Source: Acidobacteria bacterium AH-259-L09
GTDB taxonomy: Bacteria; Acidobacteriota; UBA6911; RPQK01
NCBI GenBank assembly: GCA_027717875.1
Contig: JALLOL010000021.1
Coordinates: 1 to 16,994, forward strand
Reading direction: 5' to 3'
Length of the DNA: 16,994 bases
The translations under genes were made by a program, and so were the position numbers. Positions within the stretch are counted from its first letter, which is position 1. Each line of letters begins with the position of its first letter. This document shows positions 8,152 to 15,001 of the stretch, piece by piece. Below the pieces are notes generated by a model. The model was not told where the DNA came from. It made no database searches and saw only the letters and a list, made by a program, of their open reading frames with translations.

Positions 8152-9225
8152 ATGAGACGAGCTTTATTACTGGCAACCATCGGAAGCCTTTCCTTGACCC
8201 TCTTACAAGGTCAAGAGCCGAGTCCAAGCCACCCTCAGGTCCTGATCAAAGTCGAAACCGAGCGGGTTCTGCTGGACGTCACCGTGTTTGATGAAAAGGG
8301 ACAGTTCCTAACAGAGCTTCAGGCCGGCGACTTTGAAGTTTTAGAAAATGGCGTGCAGCGACCCGTCACCAATTTGCTTCTGATCGACAAAACAAATGGG
8401 GCTCAGGATGAAGATTCCGCCCGGTCTCCGTTGGAGAGGGAATACTATGAGGATCGACTCATCGTGGTGCTGGATAGGGTCTCCACCCCAACCACCGACT
8501 ATCCGCATATGATCTCTGCTCTTGAGAGCCTGGTTCAGAACCTTCCTCGAAACGCCCACATGTGCTTGTTTGTTTACACCGGAAGGCTGGAGATGCTGCA
8601 TCCTTTCACCAACAGTCGGGCCAGTTTAATGAAGGCAATGCGGAAGGCTAGCAAGAAACTTCCCCTCCGTGACATTCCCAGCCTCCAAGACATTCAGGAA
8701 GAAATCGCTTCTCTTTTTACTGAACGCCTGGCAGTCGGTTTTCAAATCACGGATGCCACTGGGCTAGGCCGGATCATCGGAGGAACGGTCAGAGACGCAG
8801 TGCAGGTAAGCAATCGATATTTATCATTGGTGGACCTCCAGATCAGGGAGTTCTTCCAGAGCATGGAAAACCTGGTTCATTCGCTCCGGTACGTTCGGGG
8901 GAACAAAATGTTGTTACTGTTCTCGAGGGGTTATGCCATGCATCAGGGAGATGACCTGAAGGATCTGCTCCGAGACCACGTGATGGGCAGATTTCAAAAT
9001 CTGAATAGCTCGATCTCAAGAGGTCTGATTGCCCAAGCTAATCAGGTATCTGTGCTGGATCACCATCAGGATCTTTCCCACCTGATCGGCCTCTGCAATC
9101 GCAACCAGATTCGCATATACACCATAGATCCGGGGGGGGGCTCCTCAGCCTTCCAGCGGGCGGAAATGCCTCCGAGGCTTCTTCTTTTTTCCAATTGCTC
9201 AATCTGCCTGATCGAAAGTTCTTGA
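8152..9225 (+). CDS. VWFA-related protein, N-terminal part (frame broken at 9132-9140)
   Basis: The first half of a split gene. ATG 8152 gives a signal peptide (MRRALLLATIGSLSLTLLQG). The frame is open back to 8041, but that adds 37 unlikely residues. After the signal comes the segment typical of the Acidobacterial VWFA-related family (VLLDVTVFDEKGQFLTELQAGDFEVLENGV). The VWFA domain follows from LIVVLDRVSTPTTD. The metal-site motif DxSxS is not conserved (DRVST), so metal binding is doubtful, as in many family members. The familiar end of the domain, IRIYTIDPGG, is reached just before a run of nine G. After that this frame gives about 28 unrelated residues (AFQRAEMPPRLLLF and so on) and stops. 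Expected location is the periplasm or cell surface. It is divergent from the TonB receptor gene, and I find no clear Shine-Dalgarno sequence. Confidence 0.8.
   Translation: MRRALLLATIGSLSLTLLQGQEPSPSHPQVLIKVETERVLLDVTVFDEKGQFLTELQAGDFEVLENGVQRPVTNLLLIDKTNGAQDEDSARSPLEREYYEDRLIVVLDRVSTPTTDYPHMISALESLVQNLPRNAHMCLFVYTGRLEMLHPFTNSRASLMKAMRKASKKLPLRDIPSLQDIQEEIASLFTERLAVGFQITDATGLGRIIGGTVRDAVQVSNRYLSLVDLQIREFFQSMENLVHSLRYVRGNKMLLLFSRGYAMHQGDDLKDLLRDHVMGRFQNLNSSISRGLIAQANQVSVLDHHQDLSHLIGLCNRNQIRIYTIDPGGGSSAFQRAEMPPRLLLFSNCSICLIESS
9132..9140 (+). other. Nine-G homopolymer at the VWFA frame break
   Basis: The upstream frame enters the run as CCG-GGG-GGG-GGC. The homologous continuation is in the frame that reads CTC at 9141. 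One extra G, or two fewer, would join the two halves, as would a -1 ribosomal or transcriptional slip. The cause may be a sequencing or assembly error, a true mutation, or phase variation. Confidence 0.8.
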
Positions 9226-10331
9226 GGGATCTCAGAGGACTTTCCAAACCCGTTGATTCTTTAATCGCTCTCTCCGCCGAAACGAACGGATTAGCCTTTT
9301 ACAATCGCAACAACTTGGACGACGGGATTACAGCTATTTTAAAGCACAATTCACGTTACTATCTGCTGGGGTACGAACCTCTGCCAAAACGTAAAGACAA
9401 CAAGTATTACACCGTCACAATCAGCTTGAAGAGAGCGGGAAACTTCAAAATCTTTGCCGAGCAAGGGTATTTGTATACAGGGGAGAATCCAGGGGAGAAA
9501 CAACTCCACTATGCGCTGGCCTATCCCGGTCTTTTCCGACAGATCCCTGTTGAGGTTGAAGCGGCCACCTTTTACGATCCCAAGGGACCACTGACTTGCA
9601 TCAGCCTGGAAATACCAGGTAGCAAGATGCCATTTCTTATGCAAGGCGATTCTTACAGCTGCGATCTGAAGATTTACGGGTTCTTCCTGAATGAAAATGG
9701 AGACGAAATTGATCATTTCGCCATCCCCTACCACTTGCAACTGAGTCGAGAGGATTACGAACACTTCCGCGCCAAGAGCTTCATTTACTATCACGAGACC
9801 AGACTCCCTGCTGGCCCCTATCAACTGCGCACCATCATTCAGGACCGCAAGAGTGGGCAAATCGGCGCCGATTTACAGAACGTCATTGTACCTGCTAAAG
9901 ATTCGTTTCTGACCCTGAGTGATCTGGTTCTTAGCCAGGATATTCAGTGGGTGAAGCAGACACGAGAAAGCCCCATGTTCATTGGCCAATACCGCATCGT
10001 TCCGGAAGGTGACCGATCGGTTCGCCTGGGAGAACCTGTCTATATTTATTTTCAGATCTACAATCTGCAAAGCCACAGTGATGAGTTAGAAGCCGTGGTT
10101 CGCTTCCAACTCTCCAATTCACGCGAGGAAACCGTCTACACAAGTCATCCTGTCCCCATTCATGACTACACTGAGCGCCGGCAGATGGCAGTAGCGGTTT
10201 CCCATGCACTTCCGGTCATCGAGTTAGGACTCGATCCAGGATTTTACACTCTTAAGGTAGGCGTTGAAGACTATGTCTCCGGTGAAAAGCGCGACCGTGA
10301 AATTGAACTCGAATTGAAAGCTGCACCGTAG
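9195..10331 (+). CDS. VWFA-related protein, C-terminal part (continuation after frame break)
   Basis: The second half of the split gene. The frame is open from 9138 onward and reads LLSLPAGGNASEASSFFQLL before the first usable ATG at 9195, so the homologous reading begins upstream of that ATG. It first completes the VWFA region (LIALSAETNGLAFYNRNNLDDGI, then YYLLGYEPL, which is standard for the family). A C-terminal beta-rich half then includes GPYQLRTIIQDRKSGQIG, YIYFQIYN and GFYTLKVGVEDYVSGEK. This half matches the C-terminal half of the GWxTD protein at 2643-4295 in order and spacing. Joined, the two halves would give a protein of about 726 residues with a signal peptide. As it stands, the second half has no signal peptide and no ribosome site at 9195, so it is probably not made as a separate protein. 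Confidence 0.75.
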   Translation: MLNLPDRKFLRDLRGLSKPVDSLIALSAETNGLAFYNRNNLDDGITAILKHNSRYYLLGYEPLPKRKDNKYYTVTISLKRAGNFKIFAEQGYLYTGENPGEKQLHYALAYPGLFRQIPVEVEAATFYDPKGPLTCISLEIPGSKMPFLMQGDSYSCDLKIYGFFLNENGDEIDHFAIPYHLQLSREDYEHFRAKSFIYYHETRLPAGPYQLRTIIQDRKSGQIGADLQNVIVPAKDSFLTLSDLVLSQDIQWVKQTRESPMFIGQYRIVPEGDRSVRLGEPVYIYFQIYNLQSHSDELEAVVRFQLSNSREETVYTSHPVPIHDYTERRQMAVAVSHALPVIELGLDPGFYTLKVGVEDYVSGEKRDREIELELKAAP

Positions 10332-10378
10332 TGAGTTCGAGGGGTCAAGGTGTGGCATCCCCCAATATACATTGTTTA

Positions 10379-10403
10379 TGCATATATTTATTATAAATAT
10401 GCA
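10379..10403. promoter_or_regulatory. Upstream TGCAT/ATGCA palindrome (ARG-box-like operator 1)
   Basis: TGCATA (10379-10384) and TATGCA (10398-10403) face each other across 13 A/T bases. TGCAT and ATGCA fit the half-site code TGMAT/ATKCA of bacterial ARG boxes, but the half-sites are farther apart than in an 18-bp box. The site lies just upstream of the -35 box of the operon that contains argC, argD and argB. Confidence 0.5.
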
Positions 10404-10412
10404 ATAATTCCC

Positions 10413-10441
10413 TTGACATTAGCGAGGAATCTGCATAATTA
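10413..10441 (+). promoter_or_regulatory. Promoter of the P-loop-argC-argD-argB operon
   Basis: A perfect -35 box TTGACA (10413-10418) is followed by an AT-rich -10 region. TAATTA at 10436-10441 has a 17-base spacer, and CATAAT at 10434-10439 is an alternative with a short spacer. The -10 region lies inside operator 2, so a bound repressor would block it. The resulting leader before the first gene would be roughly 145 bases. Confidence 0.6.
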
Positions 10442-10454
10442 TATGAGTTATGCA
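10432..10454. promoter_or_regulatory. Downstream TGCATAA/TTATGCA palindrome (ARG-box-like operator 2)
   Basis: Perfect seven-base arms TGCATAA (10432-10438) and TTATGCA (10448-10454) flank nine bases and overlap the -10 box. The centre lies 52 bp, about five helical turns, from the centre of the palindrome at 10379-10403. The pair would suit a regulator such as ArgR binding on one face of the DNA. The regulator identity is inferred only from the half-site sequence and the arginine genes downstream. Confidence 0.5.
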
Positions 10455-10493
10455 CAGCGTTGACTGGACCCAAGCGCCGCTACAGGAAAGCAT

Positions 10494-10536
10494 CAGACCT
10501 TTTTACAGGCCTGTCCACCTGAGGAGCCTCCCCAGG
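10494..10536 (+). promoter_or_regulatory. Two leader hairpins ahead of the arginine operon
   Basis: CAGACCT pairs with AGGCCTG (10494-10513, one mismatch). CCTGAGGAG pairs with CTCCCCAGG (10518-10536, one mismatch). Both lie in the untranslated leader. There is no T run after them, so they are not a classic attenuator. They may be structural or chance features. Confidence 0.25.
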
Positions 10537-10594
10537 CTTTAGTCACGTTCCATTTTCCCACACATCAGAAAAGAGGAACACAACCACCCAGGAA

Positions 10595-11674
10595 ATGAAA
10601 GCATTAGTAAATCCAATTACTCATTCCGAATCTCAAGGAGCCCTTGCTTATCTGATTGGCTCTGTGGCAAGCCGCGTCCCCCTTGTTAGCCCCCTCCAGG
10701 TGACGTCCGAAAAAAGGGGCCGGCACGGGGACGTAGTCCTGGTACGAGTCAAGGAGGTAAACGCCAATTATCCCTGGCTGGAGACGCCAGAAGGTAAGGA
10801 AATTGCCTTGGATAGAGGCCAGCTGCTCATTGGCGCCTTGGGATCTCGCAAGGCTCTGCACGGATTTTCCGGAAGTCCTCCTTCCAGCTTCAAACCAAAC
10901 ATGGCGCTTCACCTGCTCAACAAGGGTGGCGTGATTGGAGAATGTAGTGCCTTTCATCGCGATTTGGGATGGCCCACTCAGCTGGAATACCTGGGTAGCC
11001 TTTCCTGGAAGGGTCGACCAGCTAATCTAAAAGACTTTGCCCTGCCCTTGATCGACGAACCTTTGCCTGAAGTCCCGGTCGTGCTGGTCTTAGGAACCGG
11101 CATGGATGCGGGGAAAACTTCCGTTTGCAAACAGCTTCTGAAACCTTTCTCTGAGAAGGGATTTTCGATCAATGCCGGAAAGGTCGCTGGAGTGGCCTGC
11201 CGAAGAGACATTCTAAGCATGAAGAAGAATGGTGCTGGTCAGACTTTGAGCTTTGAGGACTTCGGCTTCCCTTCCACGATTCAGCTCAAAGCCCTCACAC
11301 CAGTTGCTCGCTCGATGATCCACTATTTGGCCGCCTCCAAACCGGACTTTATTGTCCTGGAGATGGGCGATGGCATCCTGGGGGGTTATCACGTTTCTTC
11401 CCTATTCGAGGACGCGGATTTTTTGAGCCGCTGCCTGTCAATGATCGTATGCGCCAATGACTTGATGGGTACATGGGGCGCTTTACAGTGGCTGTCCCAG
11501 TTGGATCACGGAAACTGTCCGGTCCTCATCTCAGGTCGTGTCACCGACAGTGCGGAAGGCGTTCGTTACATTGAAGAAAAGTGGAACCTTCCGGCGGCCA
11601 ATGCCTTCGATTCCGCTGGCAAAATTTGCACATTTATTCAGGAGTCTTTGATGCCATGGTTAAAGTCGGAATAG
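10595..11674 (+). CDS. P-loop NTPase-like protein of unknown function, first gene of arginine operon
   Basis: 359 residues. The N-terminal ~155 residues are mixed and beta-rich (GDVVLVRVKEVN, LLIGALGSRKALHGFSG) and I do not recognise them. The second half opens with a Walker A motif, GTGMDAGKT (167-175). It continues through KVAGVACRRDI, an acidic strand end PDFIVLEMGDGILGGYHVSSLF and MIVCANDLMGTWGAL. This is the layout of SIMIBI-class P-loop proteins such as BioD, and it distantly resembles the DUF1611/DgcN P-loop domain. The N-terminal half does not look like the DUF1611 Rossmann domain. The end overlaps argC by 19 bases, and the argC ribosome site lies inside this gene, so the two are translationally coupled. 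Its promoter region carries ARG-box-like sites. A role in arginine metabolism is therefore likely, but no reaction can be assigned. The ATG has only a poorly spaced AGGA before it. Confidence 0.75.
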   Translation: MKALVNPITHSESQGALAYLIGSVASRVPLVSPLQVTSEKRGRHGDVVLVRVKEVNANYPWLETPEGKEIALDRGQLLIGALGSRKALHGFSGSPPSSFKPNMALHLLNKGGVIGECSAFHRDLGWPTQLEYLGSLSWKGRPANLKDFALPLIDEPLPEVPVVLVLGTGMDAGKTSVCKQLLKPFSEKGFSINAGKVAGVACRRDILSMKKNGAGQTLSFEDFGFPSTIQLKALTPVARSMIHYLAASKPDFIVLEMGDGILGGYHVSSLFEDADFLSRCLSMIVCANDLMGTWGALQWLSQLDHGNCPVLISGRVTDSAEGVRYIEEKWNLPAANAFDSAGKICTFIQESLMPWLKSE

Positions 11675-12666
11675 CGGGAGGCTCGGGCTACGGGGGAGTC
11701 GAACTGATCCACATTCTCCTTCGCCATCCTCATGCTGAGCTGACCTGGATCTCCTCCCAGCAGCATGCGGGAAAGAAACTTGAAGAGGTGTATCCTCACT
11801 TGCGCAAGTTTCTCGACATACGTTTTTCGGCGCTGGAAGAAGTGCCGGCTTCACAATTGGACGTCCTTTTCCTGGCACTGCCTCAGGGAGAGGCAATGAA
11901 GCTTGTCCCGGGACTTCCCCAGAAACTGGTCATCATCGATTTGAGTGGCGATTTTCGGATTGCAGATCCCAGAATCTTTGAGGAGTTTTATCATTTCCCG
12001 CTCAGCTGTCCTCAAGAGCAGAAGGCCTTCGTTTACGGACTGACGGAACTAAATCGGGAAAAGATCCGGGCAGCTCGACGCATTGCCAATCCGGGCTGTT
12101 TTGCCACCGCCACGCTTTTGGCACTCTATCCGCTTTTCCAGGAAAACTGGATTAAGGGACCCGTTTTTGTTGACACCAAAACAGGTTCCTCAGGGGCTGG
12201 AAACTCTCCTGGCGACGCAACCCATCATCCTCGACGAGCCAACAGCCTGTTCGCCTACAAACCCTTCACACACCAACATCTACCGGAAATTACCCAAGCG
12301 CTTGAAAGACCCGACTATCCGTTGATCTTTCAGACCCATTCGGCTCCATTCGTGCGAGGAATTTTCGCCAGCCACTATGTCGAGCTAGCCAAGTCCGCTA
12401 CGGTTGAAGAGATCGCCAAATTGTACGAATCTTATTATGCTGCGGATTTTTTCATTCGCTGGCTGCCTGGCTGTCCGGATGTGAACCTGGTTCGGCACTC
12501 TAATTTCGTGGACATCGGCGCGGCAACCCAGAATGGTTTTCTCATTGTCTGGTCGGTGCTGGATAACCTGCAAAAGGGCGCCGCCGGCCAGGCGGTTCAG
12601 AATATGAATTTGATCTGCGGTTTCCGGGAGGAGACAGCACTGGATCTGCCTCCGGTACACCCGTGA
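11656..12666 (+). CDS. argC: N-acetyl-gamma-glutamyl-phosphate reductase (ArgC)
   Basis: 336 residues. ArgC reduces N-acyl-glutamyl-5-phosphate to the semialdehyde with NADPH in the cytoplasm. An N-terminal NADP-binding Rossmann motif (GIAGGSGYGGVEL), the catalytic cysteine Cys148 in ANPGCFATA, the GSSGAGNSPGDATHHP segment, the HQHLPEI region and the terminal DNLQKGAAGQAVQNMN motif are all present. ATG 11656 is preceded by AGGAG at 11640-11644 within the previous gene. The frame is open further upstream to 11581, but the Rossmann motif starts right at this ATG. The GSSGAGN..ATHHP version is somewhat closer to LysY-type than to enterobacterial ArgC sequences, so the exact acyl or carrier group is not certain. 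The stop overlaps the argD start by one base (TGATG). Confidence 0.92.
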   Translation: MVKVGIAGGSGYGGVELIHILLRHPHAELTWISSQQHAGKKLEEVYPHLRKFLDIRFSALEEVPASQLDVLFLALPQGEAMKLVPGLPQKLVIIDLSGDFRIADPRIFEEFYHFPLSCPQEQKAFVYGLTELNREKIRAARRIANPGCFATATLLALYPLFQENWIKGPVFVDTKTGSSGAGNSPGDATHHPRRANSLFAYKPFTHQHLPEITQALERPDYPLIFQTHSAPFVRGIFASHYVELAKSATVEEIAKLYESYYAADFFIRWLPGCPDVNLVRHSNFVDIGAATQNGFLIVWSVLDNLQKGAAGQAVQNMNLICGFREETALDLPPVHP

Positions 12667-13832
12667 TGAACACAATCACCAAATCCATCCAAAGCGATGA
12701 GGATCGATACCAGCTGCCAACCTATGCGAAGTTTCCCATTTCCATCGAGCGAGGTCAGGGATGCTACGTGTACGACCAGGAGGGAGAGAAGTATCTCGAT
12801 TTCTACGCGGGTCATGCGGTGGCCTCCACAGGTCACTGCCATCCACGTGTTGTGGAAGCAATTCAAGAACAGGCTTCACGACTGATTTTTTATTCCAACG
12901 TCGCCTATAACGGAGTCCGGGCCCGTGCGGTAAGAAAGCTAGTGGAGATGGCCGGTCAGCCTTACTACCAAGCTTTCCTTGTCAATTCTGGCAGCGAAGC
13001 CAATGAGAACGCCATCAAGCTGGCACGAGCCATCAGCGAACGCCGGGAAATTATCTCCACCGTGGGCTCTTTTCATGGTCGTAGCTATGGCGCTCTTTCC
13101 AGCACGGGAATCCCAAAATACGCCAACTACTTGAACACACCTGTGCCGAGGCATCGCATTCTGCCAATGGGGGAAGTCTCCGCAGCGGTTTCCACAGAAA
13201 CGGCAGCCGTCTTGATCGAGCCCATTCAGAGCATGGCGGGAGTCCGGGAGATACCTCCCAGTCACCTGAGCCAAATTCACCAGGCCTGTAAAAAGCACGG
13301 AACCCTCTTAATATTTGACGAAGTGCAAACCGGAGTGGCACGAACCGGCTCCTTTCTTTATGCCGGGCGAGAGAACGTCTATCCAGACATGGTCACTTTA
13401 GCGAAAGGGATTGCTTCAGGCTTTCCGGCTGGTGCGCTGTTGGTGACCGGAGCCCTGGCCAAGGGTGTCGAAAAGGGAGATCTGGGAACTACCTTTGGCG
13501 GGGGCCCTTTGGCCTGTGCCGCCATGGAAGCGACGCTAGAAGTGATTGAAGCCGAAAACGTTGCCGAAAACGCAGCGCGTGTGGGTGCCTATCTCAAGAA
13601 AGCGCTTTGCAGTCTTCAAGGAATTGAGCAGGTGCAGGGTCGGGGTCTTCTATTGGGTTTGAAATTGGCGGGGGAAATGAAAGCCAAAGATCTACAGAGA
13701 GCACTTCTCGGTAGGCGGATTCTTACCGGAACTTCAGTTGACCCGCAGGTACTGCGGCTGATGCCGCCTCTCACACTCACACAGCATGAGGCCGATGTCT
13801 TTGTGGAGGCTGTGAAGACCCTATGCTCCTGA
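12666..13832 (+). CDS. argD: N-acetylornithine aminotransferase (ArgD), PLP-dependent class III
   Basis: 388 residues. It transfers an amino group from glutamate to N-acyl-glutamate semialdehyde using pyridoxal phosphate. Visible signatures are FYAGHAVASTGHCHP, the cofactor-binding NSGSEANENAIKLAR, the GSFHGRSYGALS segment, LIFDEVQTGVARTG, the Schiff-base lysine Lys247 in TLAKGIASGFPAGA, and GTTFGGGPLACAA. ATG 12666 overlaps the argC stop (TGATG) with no Shine-Dalgarno sequence, so translation is probably by coupling. An in-frame GTG lies one codon before it. The gene ends 10 bases inside argB. The sequence cannot distinguish acetylornithine from succinylornithine use, and some segments (FYSN, NSGSEANENA) recall the Bacteroidetes succinyl branch. 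Confidence 0.9.
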   Translation: MNTITKSIQSDEDRYQLPTYAKFPISIERGQGCYVYDQEGEKYLDFYAGHAVASTGHCHPRVVEAIQEQASRLIFYSNVAYNGVRARAVRKLVEMAGQPYYQAFLVNSGSEANENAIKLARAISERREIISTVGSFHGRSYGALSSTGIPKYANYLNTPVPRHRILPMGEVSAAVSTETAAVLIEPIQSMAGVREIPPSHLSQIHQACKKHGTLLIFDEVQTGVARTGSFLYAGRENVYPDMVTLAKGIASGFPAGALLVTGALAKGVEKGDLGTTFGGGPLACAAMEATLEVIEAENVAENAARVGAYLKKALCSLQGIEQVQGRGLLLGLKLAGEMKAKDLQRALLGRRILTGTSVDPQVLRLMPPLTLTQHEADVFVEAVKTLCS

Positions 13833-14659
13833 TTATCAAGCTGAGTGGAAAAGTCTTAGAAGAAAGACAGCTGCGTCTCAAACTTTGTGGGCAGATTGCT
13901 GAATTAGCCCAGGGAGGGCATCGCCTCCTTATCGTTCATGGTGGAGGAAAACAACTCACGGTTTTATCCGAGCGGCTGGGAATTCCGATCGTGCAGCATC
14001 AGGGGCGTCGTGTAACCGATGAAGCCACTCTGGAGCTGGCCACCATGGTCTTCTCGGCCATCAATTGCAACCTGGTTTCGGGTCTCATTGCTTCGGGCTT
14101 GCCGGCTATCGGCATTTCGGCCTTCGACGGGAAATTGACCTCCTGTCGCAGAAGGCCGCCCATGCCAGTCACCACAACAGAATCCACAGGTCATCAAAGC
14201 GTGCAGTCGATTGATTTTGGTTTGGTGGGAGAGATTAAACAGATTGACGTCTCCGTCTTGTCGCGACTGTGGGAAAGTGGTTTGTTTCCCGTTGTGAGCT
14301 GCCTTGGGGCCGACGACAGTGGTCAAATTCTCAACATCAATGCGGATACTTTGGCTGCTGAACTGGCGGTGGCACTACAGGCGACGCGGCTCATTTCCGT
14401 TTCAGATGTCGAAGGGATCTACCTCGACATGGACGACCCCTCCAGCCGACTCGCTGAATTGAGTGCTGCTCAAGCACGGAAATATCTGAGCGAGGGGCGT
14501 TTTACGGATGGGATGGCACCTAAAATCGAGGCGGCTTTACAGGTTCTAGAGCGCGGTGTCGGCTCGGTACAGATCCTCAGTGGCCTCAGGGAAAATGCAC
14601 TCCTGCAAGGACTGATGGGAAAAGCGGGAACGCTCCTGACTAAAGGGGTCACAGCGTGA
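13823..14659 (+). CDS. argB: Acetylglutamate kinase (ArgB), amino-acid kinase family
   Basis: 278 residues. It phosphorylates N-acyl-glutamate, the step before ArgC. The amino-acid-kinase motifs are present: IIKLSGK (4-10), VHGGGK (38-43), GRRVTDEATLE, FGLVGEI, the NINADT nucleotide/substrate loop, and GMAPKIEAAL near the end. IIKLSGK is unusual: acetylglutamate kinases normally have KxGGN or KxGGA here, and SGK recalls UMP kinase or aspartokinase. The protein lacks the N-terminal helix linked to arginine feedback inhibition of hexameric ArgB, so it may be arginine-insensitive. The start overlaps argD by 10 bases. The last codons (GVTA and stop) lie inside the left arm of a 28-bp inverted repeat, so the native C-terminus may have been replaced by the repeat. 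Confidence 0.88.
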   Translation: MLLIIKLSGKVLEERQLRLKLCGQIAELAQGGHRLLIVHGGGKQLTVLSERLGIPIVQHQGRRVTDEATLELATMVFSAINCNLVSGLIASGLPAIGISAFDGKLTSCRRRPPMPVTTTESTGHQSVQSIDFGLVGEIKQIDVSVLSRLWESGLFPVVSCLGADDSGQILNINADTLAAELAVALQATRLISVSDVEGIYLDMDDPSSRLAELSAAQARKYLSEGRFTDGMAPKIEAALQVLERGVGSVQILSGLRENALLQGLMGKAGTLLTKGVTA

Positions 14660-14730
14660 ATTTCCAATTTTTACGACCCTTGAAAACCCACCGCTCGCTT
14701 CCAAAAATTGGAAATTCACGCTGTGACCCC
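14645..14730. repeat. 28-bp perfect inverted repeat spanning the argB stop codon
   Basis: The arms at 14645-14672 and 14703-14730 are exact reverse complements, separated by 30 bases. They begin with GGGGTCACAGCGTGAATTTC. The outer GGGGTCA is shared with the palindromes at 87-99 and 2622-2634. The left arm encodes the last residues and TGA of argB. The hairpin lies between convergent argB and the transporter gene and may help end transcription. It looks like a REP-pair or miniature element; the family name is inference. Confidence 0.8.
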
Positions 14731-14986
14731 CGCCATCGGCCCCTCAATTTCAACGAATCAGGATACCGACCCGAACCTGCAAGAAGTGGTATTCGGTTGC
14801 CACGACAGGCTTTCAGGAACCAGAAATTTGTTGATACGCCTGCCAAGTTCGTTGCCGGTCATGGCGCTCCTTGCAGCGTTAACCCTGCTGGTGGTATCCC
14901 TAAAGCGTTCTCCCGCGTCTTCTTCTCAACCTCCTCATATCAACTTCATAAAAGCTTACAGGATGAAGGATCAACCTAAGCCATGA
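14708..14986 (+). CDS. Doubtful 92-residue ORF with one possible membrane segment
   Basis: The only reading frame of any interest in the 342-base gap 14660-15001. It would start at a TTG inside the right arm of the inverted repeat, with no ribosome site. It contains one hydrophobic stretch (LPVMALLAALTLLVVSL, about residues 49-65) followed by a basic tail. I recognise no family. It may be the remains of a gene whose 5' end was replaced by the repeat, or chance. The rest of the gap holds nothing else I can identify. Confidence 0.15.
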   Translation: MEIHAVTPAIGPSISTNQDTDPNLQEVVFGCHDRLSGTRNLLIRLPSSLPVMALLAALTLLVVSLKRSPASSSQPPHINFIKAYRMKDQPKP

Positions 14987-15001
14987 TCTTCAACCACCCA
15001 G

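Noticed and set aside
9128..9141. Programmed -1 ribosomal frameshift as the main explanation of the VWFA split
   Set aside because: The run can slip, but I saw no convincing downstream stimulatory stem or pseudoknot, and homopolymer error or mutation is simpler.
10332..10594. tRNA or riboswitch in the leader of the arginine operon
   Set aside because: No cloverleaf, CCA end or known aptamer core could be recognised; only promoter, palindromes and two short hairpins are supported.
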